A stretch of 64,000 bases of DNA. Source: Allorhizobium ampelinum S4. GTDB lineage: Bacteria; Pseudomonadota; Alphaproteobacteria; Rhizobiales; Rhizobiaceae. The stretch is taken from NCBI RefSeq assembly GCF_000016285.1, contig NC_011984.1, positions 1-64,000 of the forward strand, in the 5' to 3' direction. Below, piece after piece: positions 35,172 through 45,004 of the stretch. Positions within the stretch are counted from its first letter, which is position 1; every line of letters starts with the position of its first letter. The notes below the pieces were generated by a model. The model did not search any database and was not told the origin of the DNA. It saw only the letters and a list, made by a program, of their open reading frames with translations. Position numbers and translations under genes: made by a program.

Positions 35172-35625
35172 AACGGTGGATTGACGTGGCTCAATTCTCG
35201 CGTTGTCGAGCTGCACCTTTGGTCTTGAACCGACCTGAACCTTTGACCCGTTAAAACTGCTACTTCAGTTGCAAAATCAGAAGCTTCATTGAGTTGCTCG
35301 ACAGCCCTTGTGCATTCCGACGTAGGCAGCCTGAAAACGCTGTTTTGAAAACGGTTATTCGTACGAAGATCTGTCGAATTTAGAATTCTGGACTTACCTT
35401 CATGCCCATGCCGCATCCTACTACTGCGCCGCAATCCCGAAAGCCGTCAGAACCTCCGAGGTGATTGTACCGGTAACCTTGAGTGTTGGTTTCCACGCAG
35501 AACTCCGGTTAGGCAGATAAGGGGGGCTCAGTTCCGCGTGAAAACCAACAGGCTGCTTTTAGCGAAAAAAAACTCATGCCGAAACCGAGAATTCCATGCC
35601 TGCTCGCTGCACTTACATAATAAAA
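35172..35625. other. Gene-free stretch
   Basis: About 450 bp between the transglutaminase gene and hipA, which run towards each other. I see no convincing gene, strong hairpin or repeat. Confidence 0.5.
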
Positions 35626-36870
35626 CTAAGCAAGCGCTCGCTGTAGGTCCTCGTGCTCGAAGGCGCTGGCCATGCGATTGACTTCGCTATTCCGCGCGCC
35701 GATCGCCTTGGCCGTATCTCGCCAAGTAGAGGTAACGGTTGCGACCTCTTTGATAATGACGCGTGCCTGAGCCAGCGTGAGCGCAAAATATCCCGATGCA
35801 GCTTCCAGAAGATCAAGCGAGCACGTGCCTTCGTCAAGGTCGATATTGGTGGTCAGCACCCGTGCCTTGAGATCGGTTGGAACAGGATTGAGATCGTAGG
35901 CCGGCGACAGCGACCAGCCAGCTTTCCCCAACCATAAGAATCCGTGGTTGCGCAGGTGATCATCAACATTGGAGATCAGCACGTTGAAGACCACGCGCCG
36001 ATAAAGAGCATGGGCGTCGCTCTTCCCTTGCGCCCCGTGCTCGGCGAGCGCATCGACAATTTCCGGATAACTGCCGCGCTCGCCATCCCTGGCGCCCATC
36101 ATTGCCATCGCTGACAGAAATGGAACGCGGATGGCGCCGTTGCGGTCGAAGCGACGAGACAACATGACGGCTTTTCCGGCCACTTCGATAAGCTGGTGTT
36201 GCGGAGTGGCGATGCCGGCCTGGTCGGCGAGTCGGAGGGCGATCTCCTCCCAGGTCTCCATGCTGTACTCGTCGGTCTCTTTTGGAAACTTGGCGATGGA
36301 AAGATGGCCATGCTGATCGATGACAGATGCTTTCGGTCGAGCGCCGCCCAGTGACGAACCGGGAGCGAAAATGAGCTGGAGGTCCTCGTCAGTCTCTTCG
36401 TCACGCAAAATGCGCTCAGTAATCTGCAGAAGCCGACCAAGCTCGATGACGGCCGGAACGCCGGTCTGGATCGGAGCCTGGAAGACCTCCTCCCCGACCC
36501 ACCGGAATCGAAGCGCGCCGAGACGGGTTTCGTCGGCGACGCCCAGCAGGTAGTCGCTTTCGGCGAGGGTGCGAACAGCTCGCGCCTCGCGTTCCGCACT
36601 GCGACGCTCGGCGCGCTGCATGAGCCGTCGTCCCCAGGTGTCGGGGGCGGAGTCGCCGATCGATCCGAACGTCGCCAATCCTGCCGGCGGAGCGAAGGCC
36701 CCACGGGTCAATGCAAGCGCGGGTTCCAGCGAGAAGCGATCAGGATCCTTCAGCCAGGCATCGTCATACTCGAACAGTATGGTCTCGGAGCCGCGGATGC
36801 GATTGCTCCTCGCAAGACCAATTCTACGAGTCTCTCCAGCAAGGTCGATATGAGCCTCGAAGTCAGTCAT
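35626..36870 (-). CDS. hipA: HipA-family serine/threonine kinase toxin
   Basis: A 414-aa HipA kinase, the toxin of a HipBA-type system. The ATP loop is FAPGSSLGGARPKASV at about residues 166-181, followed by LSIAKFPKETDEY with the ATP-binding Lys. The catalytic segment is VFNVLISNVDDHLRNHGFLW (Asp and Asn) and the metal-binding Asp lies in LSPAYDLNPVP. E. coli HipA phosphorylates glutamyl-tRNA synthetase; the target here is unknown. It overlaps hipB by 8 bp, so toxin translation is coupled to the antitoxin. It may stabilise the plasmid. Confidence 0.93.
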   Translation of the reverse strand: MTDFEAHIDLAGETRRIGLARSNRIRGSETILFEYDDAWLKDPDRFSLEPALALTRGAFAPPAGLATFGSIGDSAPDTWGRRLMQRAERRSAEREARAVRTLAESDYLLGVADETRLGALRFRWVGEEVFQAPIQTGVPAVIELGRLLQITERILRDEETDEDLQLIFAPGSSLGGARPKASVIDQHGHLSIAKFPKETDEYSMETWEEIALRLADQAGIATPQHQLIEVAGKAVMLSRRFDRNGAIRVPFLSAMAMMGARDGERGSYPEIVDALAEHGAQGKSDAHALYRRVVFNVLISNVDDHLRNHGFLWLGKAGWSLSPAYDLNPVPTDLKARVLTTNIDLDEGTCSLDLLEAASGYFALTLAQARVIIKEVATVTSTWRDTAKAIGARNSEVNRMASAFEHEDLQRALA

Positions 36871-37198
36871 CGCGAGACGATCCCGACGCGGGCTTCAGGC
36901 GAACACGCTTCGGCAGATCCGCACTGGCAAGCGCCTGGCCGACACTGTCGTTGCTGATGTCAGCAAGCTGGGTCAGCCCGTCGAGGAGACCGAGAGCTTG
37001 AAGGACGCCCGCATAGATTCCGATGCTGACATTCGTGTCGCCCGCCTCGATCTTTTGTAGCGTGGAGCGAGAGGTAAAGGCTCGCTCTGCCACGACTGCC
37101 ATCGGCAACTTACGGCGGCGGCGAGCATCCTGGATATCCGCACCAAGCTTTCGCAAAGCCCGCCTGACAGCTGCCGATGGTTGATGGGGAGTGGGCAT
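36863..37198 (-). CDS. hipB: HipB-like XRE-family antitoxin
   Basis: A 111-aa helix-turn-helix protein starting at ATG 37198 (MPTPHQPS), with AAGGGA upstream. The HTH is LPMAVVAERAFTSRSTLQKI followed by EAGDTNVSIG. An extended C-terminus (LPKRVRLKPASG) is typical of HipB proteins paired with HipA. It should bind the palindrome at 37212-37236 and neutralise HipA. Longer frame to 37249 lacks support. Confidence 0.9.
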   Translation of the reverse strand: MPTPHQPSAAVRRALRKLGADIQDARRRRKLPMAVVAERAFTSRSTLQKIEAGDTNVSIGIYAGVLQALGLLDGLTQLADISNDSVGQALASADLPKRVRLKPASGSSRDD

Positions 37199-37211
37199 GT
37201 GGTCCCTTCGC

Positions 37212-37249
37212 GCTACAGAATTTAGCTTTATGTAGCACGAAGCTGACAA
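37212..37249 (-). promoter_or_regulatory. hipBA promoter and operator
   Basis: On the minus strand, TTGTCA (-35, 37249-37244) and CTAAAT (-10, 37225-37220) are 18 bp apart. An inverted repeat, GCTACA and TGTAGC (37212-37217 and 37231-37236), spans the -10 region, a suitable site for HipB autorepression. Confidence 0.6.
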
Positions 37250-37429
37250 TATTTCCAGTTAGGCATACCGCTTTGTTCGAAGGCTGGCCCATGCGTATAG
37301 ATGCTTCACTGGGCCTTTAAGACATGCGTCACCTGAGTACCTGTTCGCTCTGGACGTTACATCCTTTGTTAAACGAGAGCTTCTATTTCGGCTCGCCCTC
37401 GGCATTGGGGCCGAGAAGGAATATTAGCA

Positions 37430-39786
37430 TGCCAAAACAAGATATTGCCTCAAGTCAGTTTCAACGAAAAATCTCGGAATTCTGTGAGGTGCGCATTGCA
37501 CCGGCCACATCCAAACGGACCTTAGAGAATATCAAGCCCTACCTCGTCAGCCTGATCATTTATCGCAAGTCACCGCCCTTGCTGAATGGCCGCATCCACT
37601 GGGCGGCCATTGCGGATGCCTGCGGGATCGAAGAGGACCTGACCACGGAGCTGAAAAAGCAGCTCCGTCCCGGCCTCGACGCCATCATCCGCTGGCTCGG
37701 CGCGCCGGCGGCTTTGGAAGACGTTCGACCGTCAAAACCGAAAAGCAAAGCGGCCAAGCCCGGCATGCGCGCGCCCACATCGACCACATCGTCCACACGC
37801 AAGCCGCAACGAACGGGCAGCGACGGAACTCCGGTTCAACCTGCCTCAGCGCAAAGAGGGCCACAGCCCAAGCCGATCCAGGAATTTCCACCACCGCTGT
37901 TCGAGGCAGCGGACGATCCGGAAACCTTCCGCGACGCGCTCGTCTACCACATGCGCCGGTTCGGCGACAGTTGCTGGCAGCTCTATCGCGCCATTGTTCG
38001 CCTCGGTGAGACCTTTGACGACAAGACCCTGTTGTCCTGGGTTCAGGGTGAACGGGCGCCGAGATCCATTGCCAGCTTCGACATCCTGTCGCGTATCGAG
38101 CGTCGCTACCAACTAAGACAAGGCTACTTTAAAGAGAAGCTGCCGCACCAATCCCGATCGCTGCACGGTCACGATCTCGGTGACATCAATCCGGCCGAAC
38201 GGCGGAGACTGGCCTGGCATCTGCCCGACGACTTCGGCAGCCTGCCGTTCTCGAAGCGCGAGGAAATCCTCGACTGGGTGCGGCGGGTGATCATTTCCGG
38301 CTCGACCGATTATCACCGCTATCAGGCGGCGGCGAGCAAACAACGGTATGCCATCCGCTTTCCGGGGGTCACCTATGGCGGAGGAACGTTGTCTCCCCGA
38401 TCGCCCTTTCTGACGTCTGGCGCAAGCAGCGGTGTGGACGATTCATTCGAAGACCCGGACCTGCTGTCCGGTGTGGTCGATGCGCCGCCGCGGCTGGCGA
38501 TGGAGATGGCCGACCTGATCCGATTCAAGACTTCGACGCTGACGGCGATCGGTTTCCAGCGCAACGGCGTCTGGGGTGAAGAGTCGGCGTCGCAGAAGGT
38601 GGAGCACCTCGGACTGATGTTCGGCGCGCTCGCTGCTTCGCCTACCGGCATCGTCAAGGGTCGCGGCGTCCCGCTCAGCCAGTTGACTTTCGGCCTGCTG
38701 ATCTTTCCTGGCGTCTGGGACTGGTATCTGCAATGGCTTGAGCAGCGGCGTGGATTCTACACCAAATGGGAAGAGGACATGCTGATGGTCGCGCAGGCTC
38801 TTACCCGGGCAGAGGTGGGATGGATCCGGCAGCACCCTGAGCTTCTGAAAAATGTCAGGCCGATCGAAGGCCTGATCGCACCTGAGGAAATCGAATTCGC
38901 CGCACGTGACTGGAACGGCGCCTGCGATGCGTTTCACCGCCATGCCGCCAATCGCTCGAAGGAGGTGCAGCGGGTGATGCGCGTCCATCGCGATCCGTTC
39001 GAACCGATCATGGTGATCCTGGAATCCGACAGTCCGCTGGCGGAGTATCGCAAGATCACCGACGAAATCCTGAAGCGCATGCCGGACCGGGATCGTTATC
39101 CGCGCCCGGCCGCCGAAGCCGTTCGCTCCTTCCTGATGCTTCGGCTCGGACTGCATCTGGGCCTTCGGCAGAAGAACCTACGCCAGCTTCGGCTTTGCCC
39201 GCGTGGGCATTTTCCGACGTCCGAACGCCGGCTGGAAGACATGAAATGTGGAGAACTGCGATGGAGCGACCGGAAGGATGGCTGGGAGGTGCTGATCCCC
39301 TCTGTTGCCTTCAAGAATTCCGGCTCGTCCTTCTTCGGGCAAAAACCGTTCCGGCTGATCCTTCCTGATCTGCTTGACCTCTACAAATACCTCGAGGTCT
39401 ATATCGATCGGCATCGCGGTGTGTTGCTCGGCAGTGCCAAGGACCCCGGAACGTTCTTCGTCAAGACCGTGAAGACGACGAGCTACGATGCAGCTTATGA
39501 CTCGACAAAGTTCTACGAGGCCTGGAGGACGATCATCCAGCGCTATGGCATCTACAATCCCTATACCGGTCGCGGTGCGATCAAGGGCCTGCTGCCACAT
39601 GGGCCGCATAACCTTCGGGATATTCTCGCGACGCACATCCTGAAGCAGACGGGATCCTACGAGCAGGCGAGCTATGCGATCCAGGATACCCCGGATGTCG
39701 TGCAGCAGCATTACGGCCGCTTCCTGCCGCAGGACAAGGCGGCGCTCGCGGCAAAGATCTTGAACCAGGCTTGGGAAGCCGCTTGA
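37430..39786 (+). CDS. Very large tyrosine-recombinase-like protein
   Basis: A 785-aa protein from ATG 37430 (after AAGGA). The C-terminal 250 residues look like a tyrosine recombinase: first Arg in LHLGLRQKNLRQLRL, then H-x-x-R in LPHGPHNLRDILATHILKQT, and the terminal QDTPDVVQQHYGRFL, whose Tyr is the likely nucleophile. The N-terminal 400 residues are not recognisable; they include a basic Pro/Ser-rich linker (about 100-145) and SFDILSRIERRYQLRQGYFK, reminiscent of a phage-like HTH region. Intact, no partner gene; a hairpin follows at about 39795. A decayed copy of the C-terminus lies at 59850-60085. I cannot name a characterised homologue. Confidence 0.75.
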
Positions 39787-39884
39787 TCAGAGAGGGTGGA
39801 GCACTCTGGCGCTCCGCCCACTCCGGCCGACAGACCGCGCGGGATGCTGCTTTGTCGCAGCTCGCGGAGAAAGAGGGGTAAGCT

Positions 39885-40578
39885 TCAGCGCAGTTCGAGC
39901 ATTGTCAGCGCGTTATCGATCGCGGCCCCTGATGCGGTATTGTCGAACACGCACCAGCTGTGGCGCTGCCAGCAGTTTCGAGAACGATCTGATCTCCTTA
40001 TCAGTGTAGCTCGAGTAGTAGATTTTTGGTTTGCCATGAAGACGGACGTATTTCGGCGGCGTGTCGAAATCTTCCACCGGCCATACCGGCGCAGGATCGG
40101 CCAGAACCCGGTCGATCCTATAGGTCTTCAGCAGATCCAGCGCTTCGGCCGATGCCCAGCTCTTGTGCCGTACCTCGATGACGATCGGCCCATCATCGGC
40201 ATCCCGCATCGTCTTGAACGCTGTTTGGAGCACCTCAACATCGAAGGTCAGCGATGGCGGCAGCTGACAGAGCAGTGGTCCACGCTTCTCTCCAAGAGGC
40301 GCGATGTCTTCGAGGAAAGTGTCGAACGGCTCGGCGATGTCTCTCATCGCGCTAGTGTGGGTAATCTCCTTAGGAATTTTGACTGCGAACCGGAATGCGT
40401 CGGGTACGGAGTGTTCCCACGTTGCGAATGTCGACGTCTTGTGCCGGCGGTAGAAGGTCGAATTGACCTCGACGCCGTCGAAGACCGATGCATATCGGGT
40501 GAGGCTGCTTCCTCCCTGCGCAAACCGGTCGGCCACCTTTTTCGGGATAGACCAAGCCGCGGTGGCAATGATCGGCAA
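39885..40578 (-). pseudogene. DUF72 family protein, copy 2, frameshifted near the end
   Basis: From the TTG at 40578 the protein equals copy 1 (11140-11832) until about residue 175. From about 40060 downwards the DNA diverges: TDKEIRSFSKLL replaces TDDEIKSFSALL. A frameshift near 39965 then moves SWCVFDNTASGAAIDNALTM into another frame, which stops at 39885. The diverged 3' end shows this locus once had its own related DUF72 gene. Confidence 0.78.
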
Positions 40579-40710
40579 TTGTCTTCTCCTCAGCTTGGCA
40601 ATTCGCAAGCGATACGAAGGGCCGGCAGCCGAGTTCCTTACGCCGATCAAGCACAAACCGGAACCATCAACCAGCCAAGAACGTTTGCAGAACGAATTCA
40701 GGAGATCGTT

Positions 40711-40927
40711 ATGAGTGACAACCCGAAAACCGATACCTCTTCCAACACGCAGAAAGACCCGGACGACTGGGTCAGCGGCGATGAGCCGATTGACCGGCGC
40801 CCAACGCTCCTATCTGAAGACCTTGTCGGAGCAGGCGCATCAGCCCGATACCTGTGCCGAGGATCTAACCAAGGCGGAAGCGTCAAAACGGATCGATGAA
40901 CTGAAGCAGTCCCTCGATCTGGAGTGA
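40711..40927 (+). pseudogene. DUF3072 protein, frameshifted, copy 2
   Basis: Same sequence and same one-base lesion after GDEP as copy 1 at 10791-11007. ATG 40711 follows AGGAGATC. The family motif LTGAQRSYLKTLSEQ is in the shifted frame. Confidence 0.7.
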
Positions 40928-41030
40928 CGTGATGTCTCTGATGGCAGATGAACCGCCTGGAGGTCGATGCTGCACGGAACCTTTGTTCGCTGCAGCACTT
41001 ATGGATCGTCAACCGCGAAAGGACGCGACC

Positions 41031-41306
41031 ATGTCAGACCTGAAGCTTGGTGAACCGATCCCCACAGGCATTCCCGGTATTGAACCGGTCAGCACGGAAG
41101 TACAAGATGCCGCCAAGGCGGTCGTCCGGCCGATCGAGCGGACGATTGATAGCGCGGCAGGCGCCTATCCAGATACAGCATTGCTCGACCAGTTGCTGCT
41201 TCTTCCAATGAAGCTCGGCCTGTCGATGGCGCTGGCTTCGACGGCAATGCTCGTCAGCCCGATTGCGATGACGAAGCGGCTGCAGACGACCGGTATCATT
41301 CAATAA
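41031..41306 (+). CDS. Small hypothetical protein (91 aa), copy 2
   Basis: The same protein as at 10412-10687, starting MSDLKLGEP with a likely apolar C-terminal helix. It overlaps the scpB 3' fragment on the opposite strand by 11 bp, as in copy 1. Confidence 0.5.
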   Translation: MSDLKLGEPIPTGIPGIEPVSTEVQDAAKAVVRPIERTIDSAAGAYPDTALLDQLLLLPMKLGLSMALASTAMLVSPIAMTKRLQTTGIIQ

Positions 41307-41391
41307 AGGACGCTCCTTCGTCCGCGTCGCTTTCGCCGCCTTCCGAGGCGGCGATTTCTTTTTGAACCGCATGTCGGCTCAGCAGGCCGGC
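41296..41391 (-). pseudogene. 3' fragment of scpB
   Basis: The last 96 bp of scpB (GLLSRHAVQKEIAASEGGES onwards) in reverse orientation, cut at 41391 by the IS6 element. It is part of the inverted duplication. Confidence 0.8.
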
Positions 41392-42210
41392 GGGTGTTGT
41401 CACGTTAATCGGCTCACAGTTGGCTGCGTTTCGGGTTGGTCGTAGATTTCGACGATGCAAACATCCGATATCAGTTTCAAGCGTCACCGTTTTCCTGCGC
41501 AAATCATTGCTCATGCAGTCTGGCTTTACCTGCGGTTCAATCTGAGCCTGCGTGAAGTTGAGGAAATGTTTCTTGAGCGTGGTGTCGACGTTTCTTATGA
41601 GACGGTTCGCGTTGGATCGCCAAGTTCGGACCCCAGATCGCTCGCAACTTGCGGCGACGACAGCCACGGCCGGGCGATGTTTGGCATCTGGACGAAGTCG
41701 TTGTGAAATGCGCCGGAGAGAAGTTCTGGCTTTGGCGTGCGGTCGATCAGCATGGCACTGTTCTTGAAGAAATCTTGCAGAAGCGACGCAACAAAAAGGC
41801 GGCCAAGCGCCTGCTGGTGGCGTTGATGAAACGCTATTGCTTTGTTCCCAAACGTATCATCACTGATAAATTGCGCTCCTACGGCGCAGCAAAGGCGGAC
41901 GTGGCACCCCGCCTCGTTCATTGGTCACACAAAGGCCTCAACAATCGGGCTGAAAACAGCCACCTTCCGTTTCGAAAAAGGGAACGAACCATGCAGGGCC
42001 ACCGATCAACGGGAGCATTGCAACGGTTCGTCTCCATGCACTCCGCTACCCGGAATTGCTTTTCAGTTCCATCCCGCCGCCGAGCCGCACAAACAATTCG
42101 CTACCATCGCCTCGAAGCTTTCGACGCATGGAAAATTGCGGCTTGCATCCCCTGAAAATCCGAGAACCTCAACCCATTCTCGGGATGGGAAACTTAACGT
42201 GACAACACCC
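41392..42210 (+). mobile_element. IS6-family insertion sequence, copy 3
   Basis: An 819-bp element with terminal repeats GGGTGTTGTCACGTTAA (left) and GGGTGTTGTCACGTTAAG (right, read inward). The flanks AGGCCGGC and TTTTATCT are not a target duplication. It joins an scpB fragment to a truncated MCP, so it marks a rearrangement junction. Confidence 0.9.
41455..42155 (+). pseudogene. IS6-family transposase, copy 3, frameshifted
   Basis: Frame 1 reads MQTSDISFKRHRFPAQIIAH and VEEMFLERGVDVSYETVR, then breaks at about 41612. Frame 2 continues RRRQPRPGDVWHLDEVVVKC (first Asp), IITDKLRSYGAAKADVAP (second Asp) and NNRAENSHLPFRKRERTM (Glu). One missing C in the segment encoding VRRW explains the shift. 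It is a different subtype from copies 1 and 2. Confidence 0.85.
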
Positions 42211-43692
42211 TTTTATCTCCTTCGCGGCCTGCGCCGAGCGCTGTGCAAATTCCCTGACTTCCTGCGCGACGACCGCAAAGCCTTTTCCGGCGTCGCCCGC
42301 GCGCGCCGCCTCTACCCCCGCATTCAGCGCCAAAAGGTTCGTTTGAAACGCGATTTCATCTACCACGCCGATGATACTCGCGATCTGGTTCGCAGATGCT
42401 TCGATGCGCCCCATGGCGTTCACGGCGTTGGCGACTACCGTGGCGGAATGCTTGGCACTGACCGTCGCATGCGCTGCGGCTTCCCGCGCTTCCTCGGCGC
42501 GCTTGGACGAGTTTGTCAGGTTCGCGGTGATCTGGTCGAGTGCTGCAGCGGTCTCTTCGAGGGAGGCAGCCTGCTGCTCCGTCCTCTTCGAGAGGTCGTC
42601 AGCGCTCTGCGCAATCTCACGCGCACCACCATCCAGCGCGTGCGTGGTACGAGCGACCGACTCGACGGTTTTCCCGAGACGCATCACCGCCGAATTCAAA
42701 TCGCTGCGAAGTGTTTCGAATTCCGCGGCGAAAGGTTCGGTGATCTGAAACGAAAGGTCGCCGTCAGCAAGACGGCGCAGGCCGTCGGCAATCCCGGAAG
42801 TCGCCTCAGCAAGGCGTACGTTGGCAGCTGCTTCCGTTTCCGCTTTCATACGGTCTCGCTCAGCTTCCGCCTGCGCGCGGTGGCGTGCTGCGGTCTCCTC
42901 CAACTGCTTCTTTTCAATGGCGCCCTTCCTGAACGTCTCGATGGCTTCGGCGATAGAACCGATCTCGTCCTTTCTTCCCGCGAAAGGTATCGCGCGATCG
43001 GTCTGGCCCGCAGCGAGGTTCGCAATGGAATCCCTTACGATCTCGATCGGCCGGGCGACACAGAAGTAAGCGAAGTAGACGATGACTCCCATTATGAGAA
43101 CCGAGACGCCAATGGCGATATAGCTCGTCTGCACCGTCCAGCTGTATGATGCCTGGCTGGCAGTATAAGCATCTTGTGCGCCCTTGGTGTTGAAGTCCAC
43201 GAGAGCGTCGAGGTCTTCGGCGATCCGGTCACCGACGGGTCCCAACTCGGTGCTGACAGCGTTGATGGAAGCTAAAAGGCCTCGGGATTTGAAGGATCCG
43301 GTAATGCCTGATCCAGTGACCACGTAGCCGTCGAAGACATCTATCACGCGACCGATCAACGCTTCGTCCGTAGAGGTCATCGGTAGGCTCCTGTATAAGT
43401 CAGCCTGCTTCCGGAAGTCAGCGATCGCAGCCGTAATAGCGCCGTCGGCTTTCTGCAACTGGTCCTCAGACTGGGCCATTATGTAGTTTCTGTAAGCCAG
43501 TCGAAGGTCACCGAGCGCGACGTTCATTTCCTTCGCTGACGACACGTTCGGCAGCCAGTTTGTCGCTATACTGCCAACATTGGAGTTTATGGCAGAGATC
43601 TGTCCCACCGCGAATGTCGAAAATGCTAGGAAGACGATTCCCGCGAGTATCACCAAGGATGGGAGCGCCGTCTTAATGCTGGTTCGTGCCAT
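42211..43692 (-). pseudogene. Methyl-accepting chemotaxis protein truncated by IS6
   Basis: From ATG 43692 ([12 protein letters not shown]): TM1 [18 protein letters not shown], a four-helix-bundle periplasmic domain, TM2 [20 protein letters not shown], and HAMP with [20 protein letters not shown]. The signalling domain is complete to just past the tip ([20 protein letters not shown], then [13 protein letters not shown]) and is then replaced by IS6 sequence. The returning helix of the signalling hairpin is missing, so kinase control and adaptation should be lost. Confidence 0.88.
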
Positions 43693-43841
43693 TGTCATCT
43701 TTCTAAGTCGGCGCGCGCTGCCCGCCGTTGTTGATGCAACGCTAAAGTCATCTCGCTTGCACACTGGGCCGCGGGAGCCCGCGGCACTGAAATCAGATAC
43801 TTGATGTACCAGACGGTCAAATTGCTCATGAAGTTCCACTA

Positions 43842-44714
43842 GGCGGTGTGGACGGATTGCCGCAAGTTTAATTTCTGCGATTCCCAAATCCGTATTTGAA
43901 TGATTCATGGGTTGCCGGTTTCAGAGGAGATCGGCGATGCTGACGAAGATGACAGAAGCGGACTGGACGGTCGCACTTGAGGTTTTCCGCGCCTCGCTTC
44001 CGCGGCGGGGCGACAAGGGTCGAGATGACCGGCTGTTTTTGGAGGCCCTGCACTATTTCTCCGTCAACAATATCACCTGGCGCGGTCTGCCGGAGCGCTA
44101 TGGACATTGGAACAGTGTCTGGAAGCGCTTTTCCCGATTGAGCAAGGCGGGTGTTTTTGAGATTTTCTTCGAGCACCTTGCCAGCCTGAGCACGTCGGCC
44201 GATCTGGTTCAGATGTTCGACAGCACCGTGGTGCGCCGCATGTTTCGGTAGCAGGAGCAAAAGGGGGCAATATGGCCAAGCGCTTGGCCGCTCGCGAGGC
44301 GGCTTCTCGACCAAAATCCACCTGAAGACCGATTTCGACGGACATCCCATCGCCTTTGATCTGACCGGGGGCGAGAAAGGTGACGCTCCGCACTTTCCAA
44401 TCCTGCTTGGCCTTGGCCCCGATGTAGATCCCCGCGCCGCCATGGGCGACAAGGGCTATGACAGCAAGGCTAACCGCCAGGCCGCAAGAAGGCGGGGTGC
44501 GGTTCCCGTCATTCCTTATCGTTCAACGGCAAAATCAAAGCCGACGTTCTTTCCCAAAGCGCTCTACAAAGGTCGCGCCCGCATCGAGCAAGCAATCGGA
44601 AAACTCAAGCGCTTCAAGCGCGTTGCGCTACGATGCGAGAAGACCAAACAAAATTTCTCCTCCATCGTCGCAATCGCCGCAGGCTTCATCTTGATCAAAT
44701 CCGTCCACACTGCC
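43842..44714 (+). mobile_element. IS5-family (IS427-like) insertion sequence, copy 2
   Basis: An 873-bp element in the orientation opposite to copies 1 and 3, with GGCGGTGTGGACGGATT and GGCAGTGTGGACGGATT ends and TA on both sides (CTA before, TAA after). Its left flank shares the 10 nt TAGTGGAACT (reverse complement) with the right flank of copy 1. Confidence 0.92.
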
Positions 44715-44717
44715 TAA
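43937..44717 (+). pseudogene. IS5-family transposase, copy 2 (two frames)
   Basis: Frame 1 from MLTKMTEADW stops at MFR (44251). Frame 2 runs through RGQYGQALGRSRGG and MGDKGYDSKANRQA to a stop at 44717. The C-terminal frame is intact here, unlike copy 1. The TAG lies just before the CAAAAGGGGGC run at which family members shift frame, so the joint product may not form. Confidence 0.8.
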
Positions 44718-45004
44718 AATGCTAACGGAAACGCCCTGTCAGCGCGCTGGACCCCTTTATTCGCTTTCGGTATTAAACCTGCGCGTTAATTGTATTTTCG
44801 ACATCGATAAAAGAGATGACCGGCGGCTCGTAAGGGCCGGAACGTCCCGCGCTTGTGAGGTGAGGAGAGTCCGCAACGGGATAGCAGGTCGCTGGGACTG
44901 CTGGCAGGCCACTATACATTCACGGCTGAAGTGTGAGTGGCCTCTTCGGATCGCCTCCGCGCTGGGCCATCCGACATGCAACGCCTGTACGGCTCGAAGC
45001 GCAG

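Larger units (their letters stand above)
40060..41391. repeat. Inverted duplication, copy 2
   Basis: Reverse complement of 10327-11658. The boundary at 41391/41392 is the exact left end of an IS6-family element. The other boundary lies inside the DUF72 gene, where identity falls to that of related genes, as expected for homologous recombination or conversion. Confidence 0.9.

Noticed and set aside
39796..40899. 367-codon open frame on the plus strand
   Set aside because: Mostly antisense to DUF72 copy 2; only the final part (MSDNPKTDT...) is the start of the DUF3072 gene, annotated separately from 40711.
41842..43149. 435-codon open frame on the plus strand
   Set aside because: It starts inside the IS6 transposase in another frame and then runs antisense to the truncated MCP; it has no protein-family motif.
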